Of a stretch of DNA of 64,000 nt, positions 16,687 to 25,731 are shown one piece after another. The position numbers and the translations under genes were made by a program. Each line of letters opens with the position of its first letter. The stretch's first letter is position 1. Source of the DNA: Leptospira soteropolitanensis. Its GTDB lineage: Bacteria > Spirochaetota > Leptospiria > Leptospirales > Leptospiraceae. The DNA lies in the NCBI RefSeq assembly GCF_026151655.1, contig NZ_JAMQPN010000003.1, positions 326,559-390,558 of the forward strand, given 5' to 3'. Below the pieces are notes generated by a model. It was not told the origin of the DNA. It worked only from the letters and a program-made list of their open reading frames with translations, and ran no database searches.

Positions 16687-18255
16687 TTAAGGATGAGATT
16701 GTGCCAACATAGGTTCTAAGGACTGTAAAAAAATCGAATTATAAAAATGAGCACCTTCGTATGTTAAATGGTGTGGGTCAAAAAAGTATCTGACATCACG
16801 CACGGCCTCCGTATGGTCAATGAGTGTTTGACCCCTACTTTCTAAATGTTTTTTCAAATTTGTTTTCCAATCCTTTCTCCATTGCGAATCTTTATAAAAC
16901 TGGAACTCAATTGGATTTTCTGGACTGAGGATCAATACAAATGGAATCCTGCTTTGATAAAAATAATCGGAGATTTGCAGAATGCGATTGAATTCCAACC
17001 AAGGTTCAAAAGTCACTGAATTAACGTTTTTTTTGGCTTCGCGGACAAAATGTAAGCGCCAAAGTTCATTTCTCGAACCCGAATCTCTTATCATACGTTC
17101 ATAATAATCTTCCGTAAAGTCTTCGGTTGTCATTGTCACCAAACGAGTGTCATCCCAATAACTTCCACGAGAATAAGAACGGTTGTTTACATCCGAAGTT
17201 TTACAAAAAAAATGAGACAGGCGAATGCCCACCGATTCATCTTTTCCATATCGAATGAGATTTACTTCCTTTGCAGTAGATAATTCTGATAACACTTGGA
17301 TTTTAACTACAGACCAATCCAGAGAATGATCGATCAAATCAGTCCAAACTAAATCATTCCATCCTGATCGATCAAAAGTTTTTTCCAATTCTAAAATATG
17401 TTGTTTGCGAGTTAGAGAATCGTTATCTAAGTAAAAGCTAAATTTTAATTTAGTTTTTGGCTTTTGAGTGAAAATAGATTCTTTGGTTTTTTTTTCTGAA
17501 CAAACTAGTGTTGCTGACTGTTTAGTCCATCCCTTTGACCAAATTCCTTCCCTAGGTTTTTCCCCTTGGTAGAGATGATACTTCCTTCCACTTCGGAAAT
17601 GATTATCAATATAAACTTCAATAGGATCCCAGAAAAAAACTCTAAATCTACTGACATAAAATAGTGATTTCGTTGCGAGTTTGGAAATTGTTTTTCTAGG
17701 TAATTCTTTCCAATGATCTTTTAAATAGGCAGTAGGATAAATTGTTTTTGCCGGATAACGATCACCAAATTCTCGAACCCATTTTGACTCATCAAATAAA
17801 AATTTACCGTCTTTCGGTTCTAAATATTCCCACTGCAAGTCGGCAAAATTATGCAAATAAACAACTAAGTCCGGATGAGAATTTAATAAATTTTCTTTAT
17901 AATAATAAAGATCCGTTGGTGCCATTGCTACATGAGAAAAAAAAGAAAACTTTGTTTTAGAATTTTCTTTTTGATTTAGCTCATCAGGCAAAACAGAATA
18001 CAAAGCAACCGAGCTTCCCGTAATGATAGTTCTGTGTTTTTCCTTCGTAGATTGTAATTCTTTTGTTTTATGTATGAAATTATACCAAGGAGAGGAATCC
18101 CATTCCGTCTCATTGGGGAACAAAAAAAATATTTCAAAAAAGAAAACACTATCTAAAAGAAATGTTCCACCTAACAAACTACAGGCAACAAGTAAAACTT
18201 TCCATTTCAAACCGAAATGGGATTTGTTTACGGGTATTGTGGGATCAGTTTCCAT
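16687..18255 (-). CDS. Membrane-anchored SGNH-hydrolase-like protein (DUF1574-like)
   Basis: The 522-aa product has one N-terminal membrane helix (about residues 18-40) and a large extracytoplasmic part. It shows an SGNH-like block I (TIITGSSVALYSV, about residues 77-89) and a C-terminal DPHHLTYEGAHFY where the catalytic Asp/His of such enzymes sit. This pattern matches the leptospiral DUF1574 group and AlgX/DltD-like proteins, which acylate or modify surface polymers. It overlaps the upstream GT2 gene by 28 bp and belongs to the glycan operon. Catalysis is inferred from the two motifs only. Confidence 0.6.
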   Translation of the reverse strand: METDPTIPVNKSHFGLKWKVLLVACSLLGGTFLLDSVFFFEIFFLFPNETEWDSSPWYNFIHKTKELQSTKEKHRTIITGSSVALYSVLPDELNQKENSKTKFSFFSHVAMAPTDLYYYKENLLNSHPDLVVYLHNFADLQWEYLEPKDGKFLFDESKWVREFGDRYPAKTIYPTAYLKDHWKELPRKTISKLATKSLFYVSRFRVFFWDPIEVYIDNHFRSGRKYHLYQGEKPREGIWSKGWTKQSATLVCSEKKTKESIFTQKPKTKLKFSFYLDNDSLTRKQHILELEKTFDRSGWNDLVWTDLIDHSLDWSVVKIQVLSELSTAKEVNLIRYGKDESVGIRLSHFFCKTSDVNNRSYSRGSYWDDTRLVTMTTEDFTEDYYERMIRDSGSRNELWRLHFVREAKKNVNSVTFEPWLEFNRILQISDYFYQSRIPFVLILSPENPIEFQFYKDSQWRKDWKTNLKKHLESRGQTLIDHTEAVRDVRYFFDPHHLTYEGAHFYNSIFLQSLEPMLAQSHP

Positions 18256-18950
18256 TTTCGTAACAAAAGTTTTTTTGCAAATTGGATGGCAAGTTTCAAT
18301 ACCTTACGGTTAAAACTACTATTAGAAAAAATATATCGTATTGGCAGTTCTTTTATTGATCCGTCATTATTCGCTACAATAGAGAGTGCTTCCATATGAA
18401 AATCAAACGCCACAGACTCTAATGGATAAGCTGCGATTTTTTGAAACATAGGTTTGGAATACCTTCTGTAGCCGCTTGTACAATCTCGCAAATTCGCTCC
18501 GAAAAGATTGAAGATTCCTTTGGATAAACAATAATTCATTACCTTGGCAGCAAACCAGGAAATAAACTTTCGATACAAAGGGACATTTACAGTCGAAGTC
18601 CTGGAACCAATGACTAAGTCACATTCAGGAAAGGATTGAAATTCTTTCAAATAACCAGCATCATGCGAAAGACCGGCATCCATTGTAATTACCCAATCGT
18701 AGCCTTTTTCCACAGCATATTTCATGCCGTCTTGAATTCCTCTTGGAATATGAGTATTTTTTTCATGACGGATCACATGAAGCCTTTGGCCAAACTCTTT
18801 CTGGAGATTGGCCAAAATGACAGGAGTAGCATCTTTACTAGCATCATCAGTGACAGAAACATCTGCATAAACAATCGCACCCCGTACCACCTCTTCTATC
18901 GTTGCGGCTTCATTGTATGCAGGGATGACAACCAGTGTGTTATTGGACAT
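18228..18950 (-). CDS. Family 2 glycosyltransferase, dolichyl-phosphate-sugar-synthase-like
   Basis: The 240-aa product starts VVIPAYNEAATIEEVV and has VTDDASKDAT and an ITMDAGLSHD segment in the place of the DxD metal-binding site, as in polyprenyl-phosphate mannosyl/glucosyltransferases. A C-terminal amphipathic basic segment (KLAIQFAKKLLLRKWK) may bind the membrane. It probably makes a polyprenyl-phosphate sugar donor for the membrane proteins encoded downstream. ATG at 18950 is chosen because it starts the family core and follows the upstream stop by one base; the frame is open further upstream to 19094. Confidence 0.85.
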   Translation of the reverse strand: MSNNTLVVIPAYNEAATIEEVVRGAIVYADVSVTDDASKDATPVILANLQKEFGQRLHVIRHEKNTHIPRGIQDGMKYAVEKGYDWVITMDAGLSHDAGYLKEFQSFPECDLVIGSRTSTVNVPLYRKFISWFAAKVMNYCLSKGIFNLFGANLRDCTSGYRRYSKPMFQKIAAYPLESVAFDFHMEALSIVANNDGSIKELPIRYIFSNSSFNRKVLKLAIQFAKKLLLRKWKLIPQYP

Positions 18951-18951
18951 T

Positions 18952-19992
18952 CTATTTCCCAGAGATGTTGAATACTTCTTTGTTTGCTTCAATCCATTTG
19001 AGAAGGCGAGTGACCCCTTCTTTTGGAAGAATCTTAGGATTGAATCCGAATTTTTTTGCTTCTGTGATATCGCAAATAAAATAACGCATGTCACCTGGTC
19101 TTTCTACTTCAAAAAGGATCTCTTGTTTTTTACCGAGAATTTCACCAATGAGGCTAATACAGTCCAATAGTGATATTTTGTGAGGGCTTGCACCACCAAT
19201 ATTATAAACACCAGGGATTGGATTTTTAAAAAATTCTAAATAGGATTTAGCACCATCTTCAGCGTGTAAAATATCTCGCGTTTGTTTCCCCGTTCCAAAA
19301 ATACGAAGTGGTAGCCCAAATACAGAACGAATCGCAAAATTTGCTACCCAACCGTGATCTTCTCCACCGAACTGACGTTCGCCGTAAATACCTGTAAACC
19401 GGAAACTCGCAGCTTTTACACCGTACATATCAGTATAAGAACGTACATAGTGTTCAGCACTCATTTTCGAAGCATGGAGAGGGGAAATTTGACCGACCAT
19501 CGTTGGTTGGGTCACAGGAATTTCTACTGGGTTTCTTTCGTATGAAGTTTTTCCTTCCGTCAAACTATCATTAATTGAGTTTCCATAAACATGAATCGAA
19601 GAAGTATTTACAACAGGAATTTTGTGTTTCCGTGCTGCTTCCATTACATTAAAAGTTCCAATTACATTGGTTGAAAAATCAAGTTCTGGATCTTCCCAAG
19701 AAATGGTCATAGCGGGTTGCGCAGCAGTATGAATGATATAATCACAATCAGTAGAACGATCCATCAAATGTTCTAAATTTCGAATGTCACCTTTTACCAT
19801 TGTGACACCGATTGACTTTAGATAATTCCAATTATAATCCCGAGTGGCGTCTGTTCCATAACCAGTTCGTTTTAATTCATACTTTGTCATGTTGTCAAAA
19901 CTAACAACATCCCAACCTTCTTTACGAAATAATTCACAAACATGGGATCCTAAAAATCCACAGCCGCCTGTTACCAATACTTTATTCGCCAT
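18952..19992 (-). CDS. NAD-dependent sugar epimerase/dehydratase family protein, catalytic Tyr missing
   Basis: The 346-aa product is an extended SDR with VTGGCGFLGSHV for NAD binding, IIHTAAQPAM, and SSIHVYG in the strand that normally carries the catalytic Ser/Thr. Overall it resembles CDP-paratose 2-epimerase and UDP-glucose 4-epimerase. At the YxxxK site the sequence is PLHASKM (Leu172...Lys176), so the usual Tyr is Leu. It may work like other Tyr-less SDRs, use another base, or be a different type of enzyme. It overlaps the fusion gene upstream by 11 bp and abuts the GT2 gene, so the three are one operon. Confidence 0.85.
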   Translation of the reverse strand: MANKVLVTGGCGFLGSHVCELFRKEGWDVVSFDNMTKYELKRTGYGTDATRDYNWNYLKSIGVTMVKGDIRNLEHLMDRSTDCDYIIHTAAQPAMTISWEDPELDFSTNVIGTFNVMEAARKHKIPVVNTSSIHVYGNSINDSLTEGKTSYERNPVEIPVTQPTMVGQISPLHASKMSAEHYVRSYTDMYGVKAASFRFTGIYGERQFGGEDHGWVANFAIRSVFGLPLRIFGTGKQTRDILHAEDGAKSYLEFFKNPIPGVYNIGGASPHKISLLDCISLIGEILGKKQEILFEVERPGDMRYFICDITEAKKFGFNPKILPKEGVTRLLKWIEANKEVFNISGK

Positions 19993-21535
19993 CGCGATCT
20001 TCTCCTAGGTAAAACTTTTTAGATAAAATTAATTTCAAAATGTGGATAGAATCAGAAATCATATCACGTAATCTGTATTCCACCTGACCCACTGGCTTGA
20101 AATAAGACACCGGAATTTCAATGCAACGCATATGTGACCTTACAATATCGATCATCAGTTCTACAATGAACTTACGATCTTCCACCACTAGCTGCGGTTT
20201 CACTCGTTCATAAGACTCCCGCCAAACAGAAAAAAACTGGCAATCCACATCGGTAAACCTTGGTTCTTGTCCCCACCAAAATACTTCCACTAATTTACCC
20301 ATAAGTAAATTCACCAAACGATAAAGTGGTTTTAGGTTAGAACCTTGTTCGATCATCTGTCTTGTGGTGCGAGTTCCAATTACCATATCCGAATCTTTCA
20401 TGTATTCGAGTAGTTTAGGAAAATCTTTAGACCTGAATGATCCATCGGGAGAAACTACAACAATGATATCACCAGTAGCGTATTCGATTCCCCTTCTCAC
20501 TTGTTCACCAAGCCTTGTAGGATCTCCATCACCAGGGAAGGTGTAGGTTTTTACTTTTTCTTTTTTACTAAGTGCTAAAGTTTCGTCAGTAGATTCGTTA
20601 TCGATAACAATGATTTCATTAAATTTGTCTTTAAAATCAACAATCACATCCGTGATAGATCTTTCATTGTTGTTTGTTGGTATCACCAAACTGGTTTTAA
20701 ATTTATGAAACAAGTCATTTCTTACCTCATAAACCGCATGGTAATAGTCCTGCATGGAGTTGATGTTGAAGTAATCGCAACTAAGCATGGTAGCATAGAC
20801 TCCACCTTTGGATTCCTTTGCCATCTTATCGATAACATCTGTTATCTCTATTACTCCCGATTTTGGAGATGCTGGTGTTTTTTTAAAAAACTCAAAATAC
20901 TCTGGAGTAAAAAAATAACTGCCTAAACCCAAAAGTTCATTGGGTGGGTTTTCTGGTTTTTCTACTAAATTTAGTATTTTATCATTCTCTAATACTACGG
21001 AATAATTTTTACGAATTCTGGAAAGTAAGGATGTTTTTACAACCCCTATGGATGCGGCCATTTGTGGGTGTTTTTTTAATACTTTTAAAAAGATTTCATG
21101 ATCGGTTCGGTAATAAAATTCATCACCTAAAATGGTTAAAAAGGGTTCATGAATCGTTTTCTCAAGACTTGCTACATCGGAAGCCAAACCTTTTTCTGTC
21201 CAATTCACAGGTTCGATCACAACTTTGGGAAGTGCCAAACGAATATGATCAATTTCAGCAATGATTTGTTCTTTGAGATGACCCACCAAAACATAAACCT
21301 TTTCTATCCCGAAGGTTTTGACCATTAATTCCACATTGCGGTGGAGGATGGACTTCCCTTCGATGACGAAGAGTGGTTTTGGAATGAAGCTGGTTCGGGG
21401 ATATGCTCGGGTTCCTTTTCCGGCAGCCGCAATGACCCCAATTCTGATCTTTTTCAATGTAAAAGGAAAGTCCCTGAAACGGACTAGTGGGTCAATTAGA
21501 AAAGGTTCGTTTCCATCGGTAGAATTGCAATCCAT
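19982..21535 (-). CDS. Fusion of sugar-1-phosphate nucleotidyltransferase and family 2 glycosyltransferase
   Basis: The product is about 517 aa. The N-terminal half is a nucleotidyltransferase with GVIAAAGKGTRAYP, IPKPLF and the LGDEFY metal-binding segment, of the GlmU/RmlA type. The C-terminal half is a GT2 domain (SLVIPTNNNERSITDV, IVIDNESTDETL, VVSPDGS). One protein could make a nucleotide sugar and pass it to a lipid carrier. The start is uncertain: the frame opens at 21619, ATG 21535 overlaps the upstream gene by 44 bp, and a TTG at 21457 directly precedes the core. It heads the glycan operon that runs down to 15458. Confidence 0.82.
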   Translation of the reverse strand: MDCNSTDGNEPFLIDPLVRFRDFPFTLKKIRIGVIAAAGKGTRAYPRTSFIPKPLFVIEGKSILHRNVELMVKTFGIEKVYVLVGHLKEQIIAEIDHIRLALPKVVIEPVNWTEKGLASDVASLEKTIHEPFLTILGDEFYYRTDHEIFLKVLKKHPQMAASIGVVKTSLLSRIRKNYSVVLENDKILNLVEKPENPPNELLGLGSYFFTPEYFEFFKKTPASPKSGVIEITDVIDKMAKESKGGVYATMLSCDYFNINSMQDYYHAVYEVRNDLFHKFKTSLVIPTNNNERSITDVIVDFKDKFNEIIVIDNESTDETLALSKKEKVKTYTFPGDGDPTRLGEQVRRGIEYATGDIIVVVSPDGSFRSKDFPKLLEYMKDSDMVIGTRTTRQMIEQGSNLKPLYRLVNLLMGKLVEVFWWGQEPRFTDVDCQFFSVWRESYERVKPQLVVEDRKFIVELMIDIVRSHMRCIEIPVSYFKPVGQVEYRLRDMISDSIHILKLILSKKFYLGEDRDGE

Positions 21536-22139
21536 CTCCAGTTTTATAACCTTGGAACGGTTCCCAACGCAGCTTAGAAGGATTCCAGGTCCATTCCGGG
21601 TCCTTTCCACCGAGTCCATTCAAATGGAAGCCCCAAATCCCCTCTGTCGACATTTCACTGGCTTCAAACCGAACTGCCACCGGATTTCCCACCGATTGGT
21701 TCAATACATAAGGCAAAACAACCTCTTTTTTGGTTCCGAGTAAGGATTCCGAAAGGAAGAATTTTCCCGAAGACAACAAACCCAAACGAAATTCCAAATG
21801 GTCACAATCAAATCTACGCAGGAGAGCCATTTTTTTACCCCAAACCTCAGTCGCCCGGATTTGACAAGCCTCAGGGACAAGAAGGGTTTCATCCCCTACC
21901 TTCGTGATTTTTCCTACAAATAGAACTTCTTCCCAACCACGGGAATTTTGAAAGCGAAGTTCCTGTGCGTTATAAAAAGACTTTCCCTTTTCTGTAAAAA
22001 TTTCTATCCCTAGTATTAGGTATCCATTCTCTGTTGGTAGTCGTTCAGAAAAGTACAATCCATCCAACGACTTTGAATCGTTTGGAATCGTCCAAAAGAA
22101 GATCAGGGTAAAAAAACTTAATTTCAGAAATTTATGCAT
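21492..22139 (-). CDS. Exported protein of unknown function
   Basis: The 215-aa product has a signal peptide (MHKFLKLSFFTLIFFW, cleavage near residue 24). The mature part is rich in aromatic and charged residues, has two Cys (CQIRATEV and FDCDHLEF) that could form a disulfide, and carries a tryptophan-rich C-terminal stretch. I recognise no family. The start codon shares the palindrome ATGCAT with the start of the divergent metallopeptidase-like gene, and no ribosome-binding site is visible. The 3' end overlaps the glycan operon's first gene if that gene starts at 21535. Confidence 0.6.
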   Translation of the reverse strand: MHKFLKLSFFTLIFFWTIPNDSKSLDGLYFSERLPTENGYLILGIEIFTEKGKSFYNAQELRFQNSRGWEEVLFVGKITKVGDETLLVPEACQIRATEVWGKKMALLRRFDCDHLEFRLGLLSSGKFFLSESLLGTKKEVVLPYVLNQSVGNPVAVRFEASEMSTEGIWGFHLNGLGGKDPEWTWNPSKLRWEPFQGYKTGDGLQFYRWKRTFSN

Positions 22140-23657
22140 TTAAAACGACTGATTCTTATCCCTCTCATTTTCATAACATCATTCACTTTTTATTGCAATC
22201 CGCTAAATTCCAAAAAGGAAAAAAATGACGATCTCATCCTGCTACTGGGTTTGTATTCATTACTTGGGGGAAGTTGTTTTACCGGACCTGATCTTTGGGC
22301 CAGGGATTTGGTTTCACAAAGCAGCGTTTGTGTTCCTGTCGAATTAGTGGGAGAAGGAACTAATGTAGTAGTTTATAAAGAAAGATCTTTATCCGTTAAC
22401 TATGATTTAGCAAAGTTCGCGAAAGATTTTGATACAATCACTTATCCCAAATTAATTACTACATTTGGGACACCAAGTGATGTGGATGGGAACGGAAAAG
22501 TGAAAATCCTTGTTATGGACATCAAGGACGGAGCTACAGCAAACAGTGCTTATGTGGCAGGCTATTATGATCCAGTAAACTTTTTTCCAGACAATTTTTT
22601 ATCCCCCATTCGATCCAATTATGCAGAAGTTTTGTATTTAGATGGGAAAGAACTAATTGCAGCACTTAGTCGCGATCCTAATGCTTTTGCTTCTACGGCG
22701 GCTCATGAATTCCAACACTTGTTGCGATATCCAAGAATGCGAGCAGCAAATCAAACCGATGAACTTTGGATCAATGAAGGAACTAGCGAAGTTGCAAGCG
22801 ATATTGCAGGTTATGGGCCTCAAACAAGTCGACTGGATTGTTATTCGGGCGTAAACGACTCAAGGTGTACTGATGGAATCAATGGAGTTTCTCTATTAGA
22901 TTGGGACAATAATAGCTCCAATGTATTAAAACAATATTCATTTGCTTATGTTTTTATGCGTTATTTATATGATAGCTCTGGAACAACAGAATCAGAAAGA
23001 CAGTCCTTCTTTCGCAACTCAGTGATTGGCATTGGAGGCATTCGAGCTAATTCTACAGGAAGTTTGATGAGTTTATTTCGAAATTCCGCCAATTTTAATT
23101 CTACCTTACTCGGTTCTCAAAACTCAGAAGTTTTTTTTCGAATCTATGCCTTACTCGTAACTCAGAGTTTTGGACTTACAAACAATCTTTCCTCTGTGGA
23201 ATATGTAAATGCCGATGGAGCTAGTGCCACTCCCGTTGATTTGTCTTCTGTTTCAGGAAATTACCTTTTGGCAAACAGCCCCTCACTTTCAAGAATCATC
23301 ACAAATCCCATAGTGCCAACTATCAATCGTTCGTCGATAAAACAAGGTGCCACAAACTTTTATACTACAGCGTGGGGAACTCCGACCATACCGGGAAGTA
23401 CAAGAAAAAACTATGGGCGAGTGACTGGAGCGGGAAATAAAGGAGTCTTTTTTTGGGCAGACTCCCCTTCAGGATTCAATGCAAGTACAAAATATGTTTC
23501 AACCAATACAGAAGGAACGAGTCAATCCGTACCTAAAAAACCGAGATCACTCAAATCGGTTATTGAAGAGACACCCCATTCGGGGCCAACTCCCATTTGC
23601 GGAATTGAATTTATAAACGATTCGGCTCGTACGTTCGAAAGTATTCCAATAGAATAG
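22134..23657 (+). CDS. Lipoprotein zinc metallopeptidase-like, HExxH type (M30-like)
   Basis: The 507-aa product has a lipoprotein signal (FITSFTFYC, Cys21), a catalytic-type HEFQH motif (residues 191-195) and a following NEGTSE (Glu215 or Glu218) that fits a gluzincin third ligand. The region before it contains DVDGNGKVKILVMDI, found in M30/hyicolysin-like secreted peptidases. It is probably a surface or periplasmic protease; substrate unknown. A C-terminal domain of about 150 residues is of unknown fold. The 3' end overlaps the convergent DUF1574-like gene by 47 bp. Confidence 0.75.
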   Translation: MHLKRLILIPLIFITSFTFYCNPLNSKKEKNDDLILLLGLYSLLGGSCFTGPDLWARDLVSQSSVCVPVELVGEGTNVVVYKERSLSVNYDLAKFAKDFDTITYPKLITTFGTPSDVDGNGKVKILVMDIKDGATANSAYVAGYYDPVNFFPDNFLSPIRSNYAEVLYLDGKELIAALSRDPNAFASTAAHEFQHLLRYPRMRAANQTDELWINEGTSEVASDIAGYGPQTSRLDCYSGVNDSRCTDGINGVSLLDWDNNSSNVLKQYSFAYVFMRYLYDSSGTTESERQSFFRNSVIGIGGIRANSTGSLMSLFRNSANFNSTLLGSQNSEVFFRIYALLVTQSFGLTNNLSSVEYVNADGASATPVDLSSVSGNYLLANSPSLSRIITNPIVPTINRSSIKQGATNFYTTAWGTPTIPGSTRKNYGRVTGAGNKGVFFWADSPSGFNASTKYVSTNTEGTSQSVPKKPRSLKSVIEETPHSGPTPICGIEFINDSARTFESIPIE

Positions 23658-24672
23658 AACGCATCAAACTCCTGTAACAATCTTTTGCTACGTGACCTCC
23701 GTCTGCGAACGCATTACACGAATAAGATGGATCATTTTTTAATTTTAGAAGAGGAAAATTATAATTCTTAGTGAGATTATCGATTTCATTTTCCCATGTT
23801 TTTACTAATTTTTCTTTTTCTATTAGTGCTTCAAAGTCTGGAGAAGAAAGGGGCCATACAATAATTGTTTTTATTTTTTCAGATTGTAAACGATTTAGAA
23901 TTTTTTCATAAAATCCAAACTGCATGGGGCTACGAACATAGGAAGCAAACAACCAATCCAAAGTTCTATGACTAGTCATTTGTAAGGAATTAGAGTCCTT
24001 CTCCATATAATTATCAACTGGAGATAAACCATTACCATTGTGGCTGAGAATATAATCATAAGTATCCTTATGCATCGAAAAAGCGTTTTCTAAAAATGGA
24101 TTTTTATAATTTCTCCACATCTGATCCAGATATGGTTTATAAGTACCTACAGCAAAAAGTTTGCGACCAAGATAAAAGGAAACATGGTCTTTTCCAAACA
24201 AACTGATATTAGAAAGGACGTAAGGTAAATCAAAACTATAAGTTAGATTTGAGCTCTTAAATACAGAATTCTGGTTAAACTGATTTGGGTCAGTCTCCAT
24301 AATGACTAAATCTGGTTTGATCCCTGCATCCAAAACTTTAGTTAGTTGGAAATCATAATAAGCTGGTGTTGTTACCGCCGATGACAAATTATAAATCTCC
24401 CAATCCGGGTAAAAAGAAACAAGTTCGTCGTGATCAAAATAAAGAAGGCGAGATGACCCCAAAATCAACATGATTTTTTTCGATTTGGAAGAGTGAACCC
24501 CTGGTTTTTCGGTGGTTAGTTTTTTTAAGAAATCTGACTTGGCTTTATAGTTAACGGCAGTTAGATCAATTTTGGTAATTGTCTGAACATAGGGAATCCG
24601 AAATATCGAATCCACCAAAAACAAAAACAATAAAAGGATAACCGGGTAAAAAAGAAACCGTGCCTTGAGCAT
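23611..24672 (-). CDS. Membrane-anchored SGNH-like protein (DUF1574-like)
   Basis: The 353-aa product has one N-terminal membrane helix (residues 7-25), then MLILGSSRLLYF as block I-like motif (about residues 68-79), an IMETDPNQF segment and a C-terminal ADGGHVAKDCY with Asp/His spaced as in SGNH enzymes. It is related in layout to the protein at 16687-18255, though the two differ strongly in sequence. A function in modifying surface polysaccharide or lipid is inferred. The gene overlaps the 3' end of the HEFQH lipoprotein gene on the other strand. Confidence 0.65.
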   Translation of the reverse strand: MLKARFLFYPVILLLFLFLVDSIFRIPYVQTITKIDLTAVNYKAKSDFLKKLTTEKPGVHSSKSKKIMLILGSSRLLYFDHDELVSFYPDWEIYNLSSAVTTPAYYDFQLTKVLDAGIKPDLVIMETDPNQFNQNSVFKSSNLTYSFDLPYVLSNISLFGKDHVSFYLGRKLFAVGTYKPYLDQMWRNYKNPFLENAFSMHKDTYDYILSHNGNGLSPVDNYMEKDSNSLQMTSHRTLDWLFASYVRSPMQFGFYEKILNRLQSEKIKTIIVWPLSSPDFEALIEKEKLVKTWENEIDNLTKNYNFPLLKLKNDPSYSCNAFADGGHVAKDCYRSLMRSILLEYFRTYEPNRL

Positions 24673-24722
24673 ATCTGAAAGGAGAAAGGAAGTTGATTTA
24701 ATTGTAAAGCGAATTGAAGAGG

Positions 24723-24748
24723 CTCCCTTGAGCTTTTGGCCAAGGGAG
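24723..24748 (-). terminator. Hairpin after the 120-aa protein gene
   Basis: A perfect 8-bp stem (CTCCCTTG and CAAGGGAG) with a 10-base loop lies 9 bp after the stop of the gene at 24757-25119. There is no long T run, so termination may be weak or the hairpin may protect the 3' end. Confidence 0.45.
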
Positions 24749-24756
24749 TGTAATGT

Positions 24757-25119
24757 TTAAGCGACTTGAGTGCGAGCGAGTTTACGTTTCTTTTTGAGAC
24801 TGGCAAACCAATCTTCCGCGTTACGGATATGGCTTACTAATTTTTTCACATACTCTCTATTTTCTGGGTTCAGAATTTCGCGAGCTTCTTGAATGATTTC
24901 TTCCACAGTTTTTACATGGAAAGTAAAATAACTTGTAAAGAGTTCATAATACTCTCTATCCGTATTTTCCCAATCCTTTGATTGAATGTCAGCAAAAAAC
25001 TCAGATAACTGTGGTATGTCGATCTCAGGTGTCGCATCAAAATGATTGTTCATCATTGCGATACGGTCAGTTATATCAGTTAATTTCTGGAAATATGTTT
25101 CCAATTCGGGATATTCCAT
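24757..25119 (-). CDS. Small helical protein of unknown function
   Basis: The 120-aa product is soluble, acidic in the first two thirds and basic at the C-terminus (KKKRKLARTQVA). It is predicted to be all helical and to contain coiled-coil-like stretches (YFQKLTDITDRIAMMN and VEEIIQEAREIL). No motif is recognised. GGAGGG, at 25129-25134 on the opposite reading, is a good ribosome-binding site about 9 bp before the ATG, which supports the start. It stands between convergently ending and same-strand neighbours and may be monocistronic. Confidence 0.7.
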   Translation of the reverse strand: MEYPELETYFQKLTDITDRIAMMNNHFDATPEIDIPQLSEFFADIQSKDWENTDREYYELFTSYFTFHVKTVEEIIQEAREILNPENREYVKKLVSHIRNAEDWFASLKKKRKLARTQVA

Positions 25120-25177
25120 CTTCCAACCCTCCTTAACAACCCTTACTTTTACCAGGATTTTAGAAAGGCCTTAGAGA

Positions 25178-25633
25178 TCAAGACTTTTTAAAAAATTTTG
25201 TGATGTCAGGATTCTTTTTTAAAAAGTCTTTTAGCTGAACTGCTTGTCCATCCCAAGCTTCTTTTGCCCCATCAATCCAAACATCGGAACCTTCACCAAG
25301 AGGGAAACCTCCATTAACAATAGTTAGCTTAGATTGATTAGGACCTAATGATTCAAATAATAATTGTAAATAAATTGACCCCGTAGGATCAGCGGGATGG
25401 TCTTTCCATTCCATCACTAATTCTTTGAAAGGCTCAATTTTTTTATAAATTCCATGAGTGGTGAAATCACCTTCGAGACCCAATTTCCAAGTCCATGAAA
25501 AATCTCCACCGACCTTTGGCCTTCCCCTCACCTCGTCTGCCAACCAATGGACTAACACCTCATAGACGGTAACTCCCGACCACAATTTCTCTATTGGTTC
25601 ATCAAAGGTGAATTCAGACTTTGTTTCTCTCAT
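25178..25633 (-). CDS. SRPBCC (AHSA1-like) domain protein
   Basis: The 151-aa product has the START/Bet v 1-like pattern of the AHSA1 group: N-terminal FDEPIEKLWSGVT, GDFSWTWKLG, PFKELVMEWKD, SKLTIVNGGFP and a C-terminal GAKEAWDGQAVQLKDFLKK. Such proteins bind hydrophobic ligands; no enzyme activity can be assigned. It lies 98 bp downstream of the cyclopropane-synthase-like gene on the same strand, and could be part of that lipid module or independent. Confidence 0.75.
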   Translation of the reverse strand: MRETKSEFTFDEPIEKLWSGVTVYEVLVHWLADEVRGRPKVGGDFSWTWKLGLEGDFTTHGIYKKIEPFKELVMEWKDHPADPTGSIYLQLLFESLGPNQSKLTIVNGGFPLGEGSDVWIDGAKEAWDGQAVQLKDFLKKNPDITKFFKKS

Positions 25634-25731
25634 AGACTTGAGTAGTAAAGATAGAGCGATTCTTTGGCAAGATGTTTTTTAGAGCACAGCCACCGACGAA
25701 CTCCCCTTCGATAGCTGTATTTTGCAAAAAC

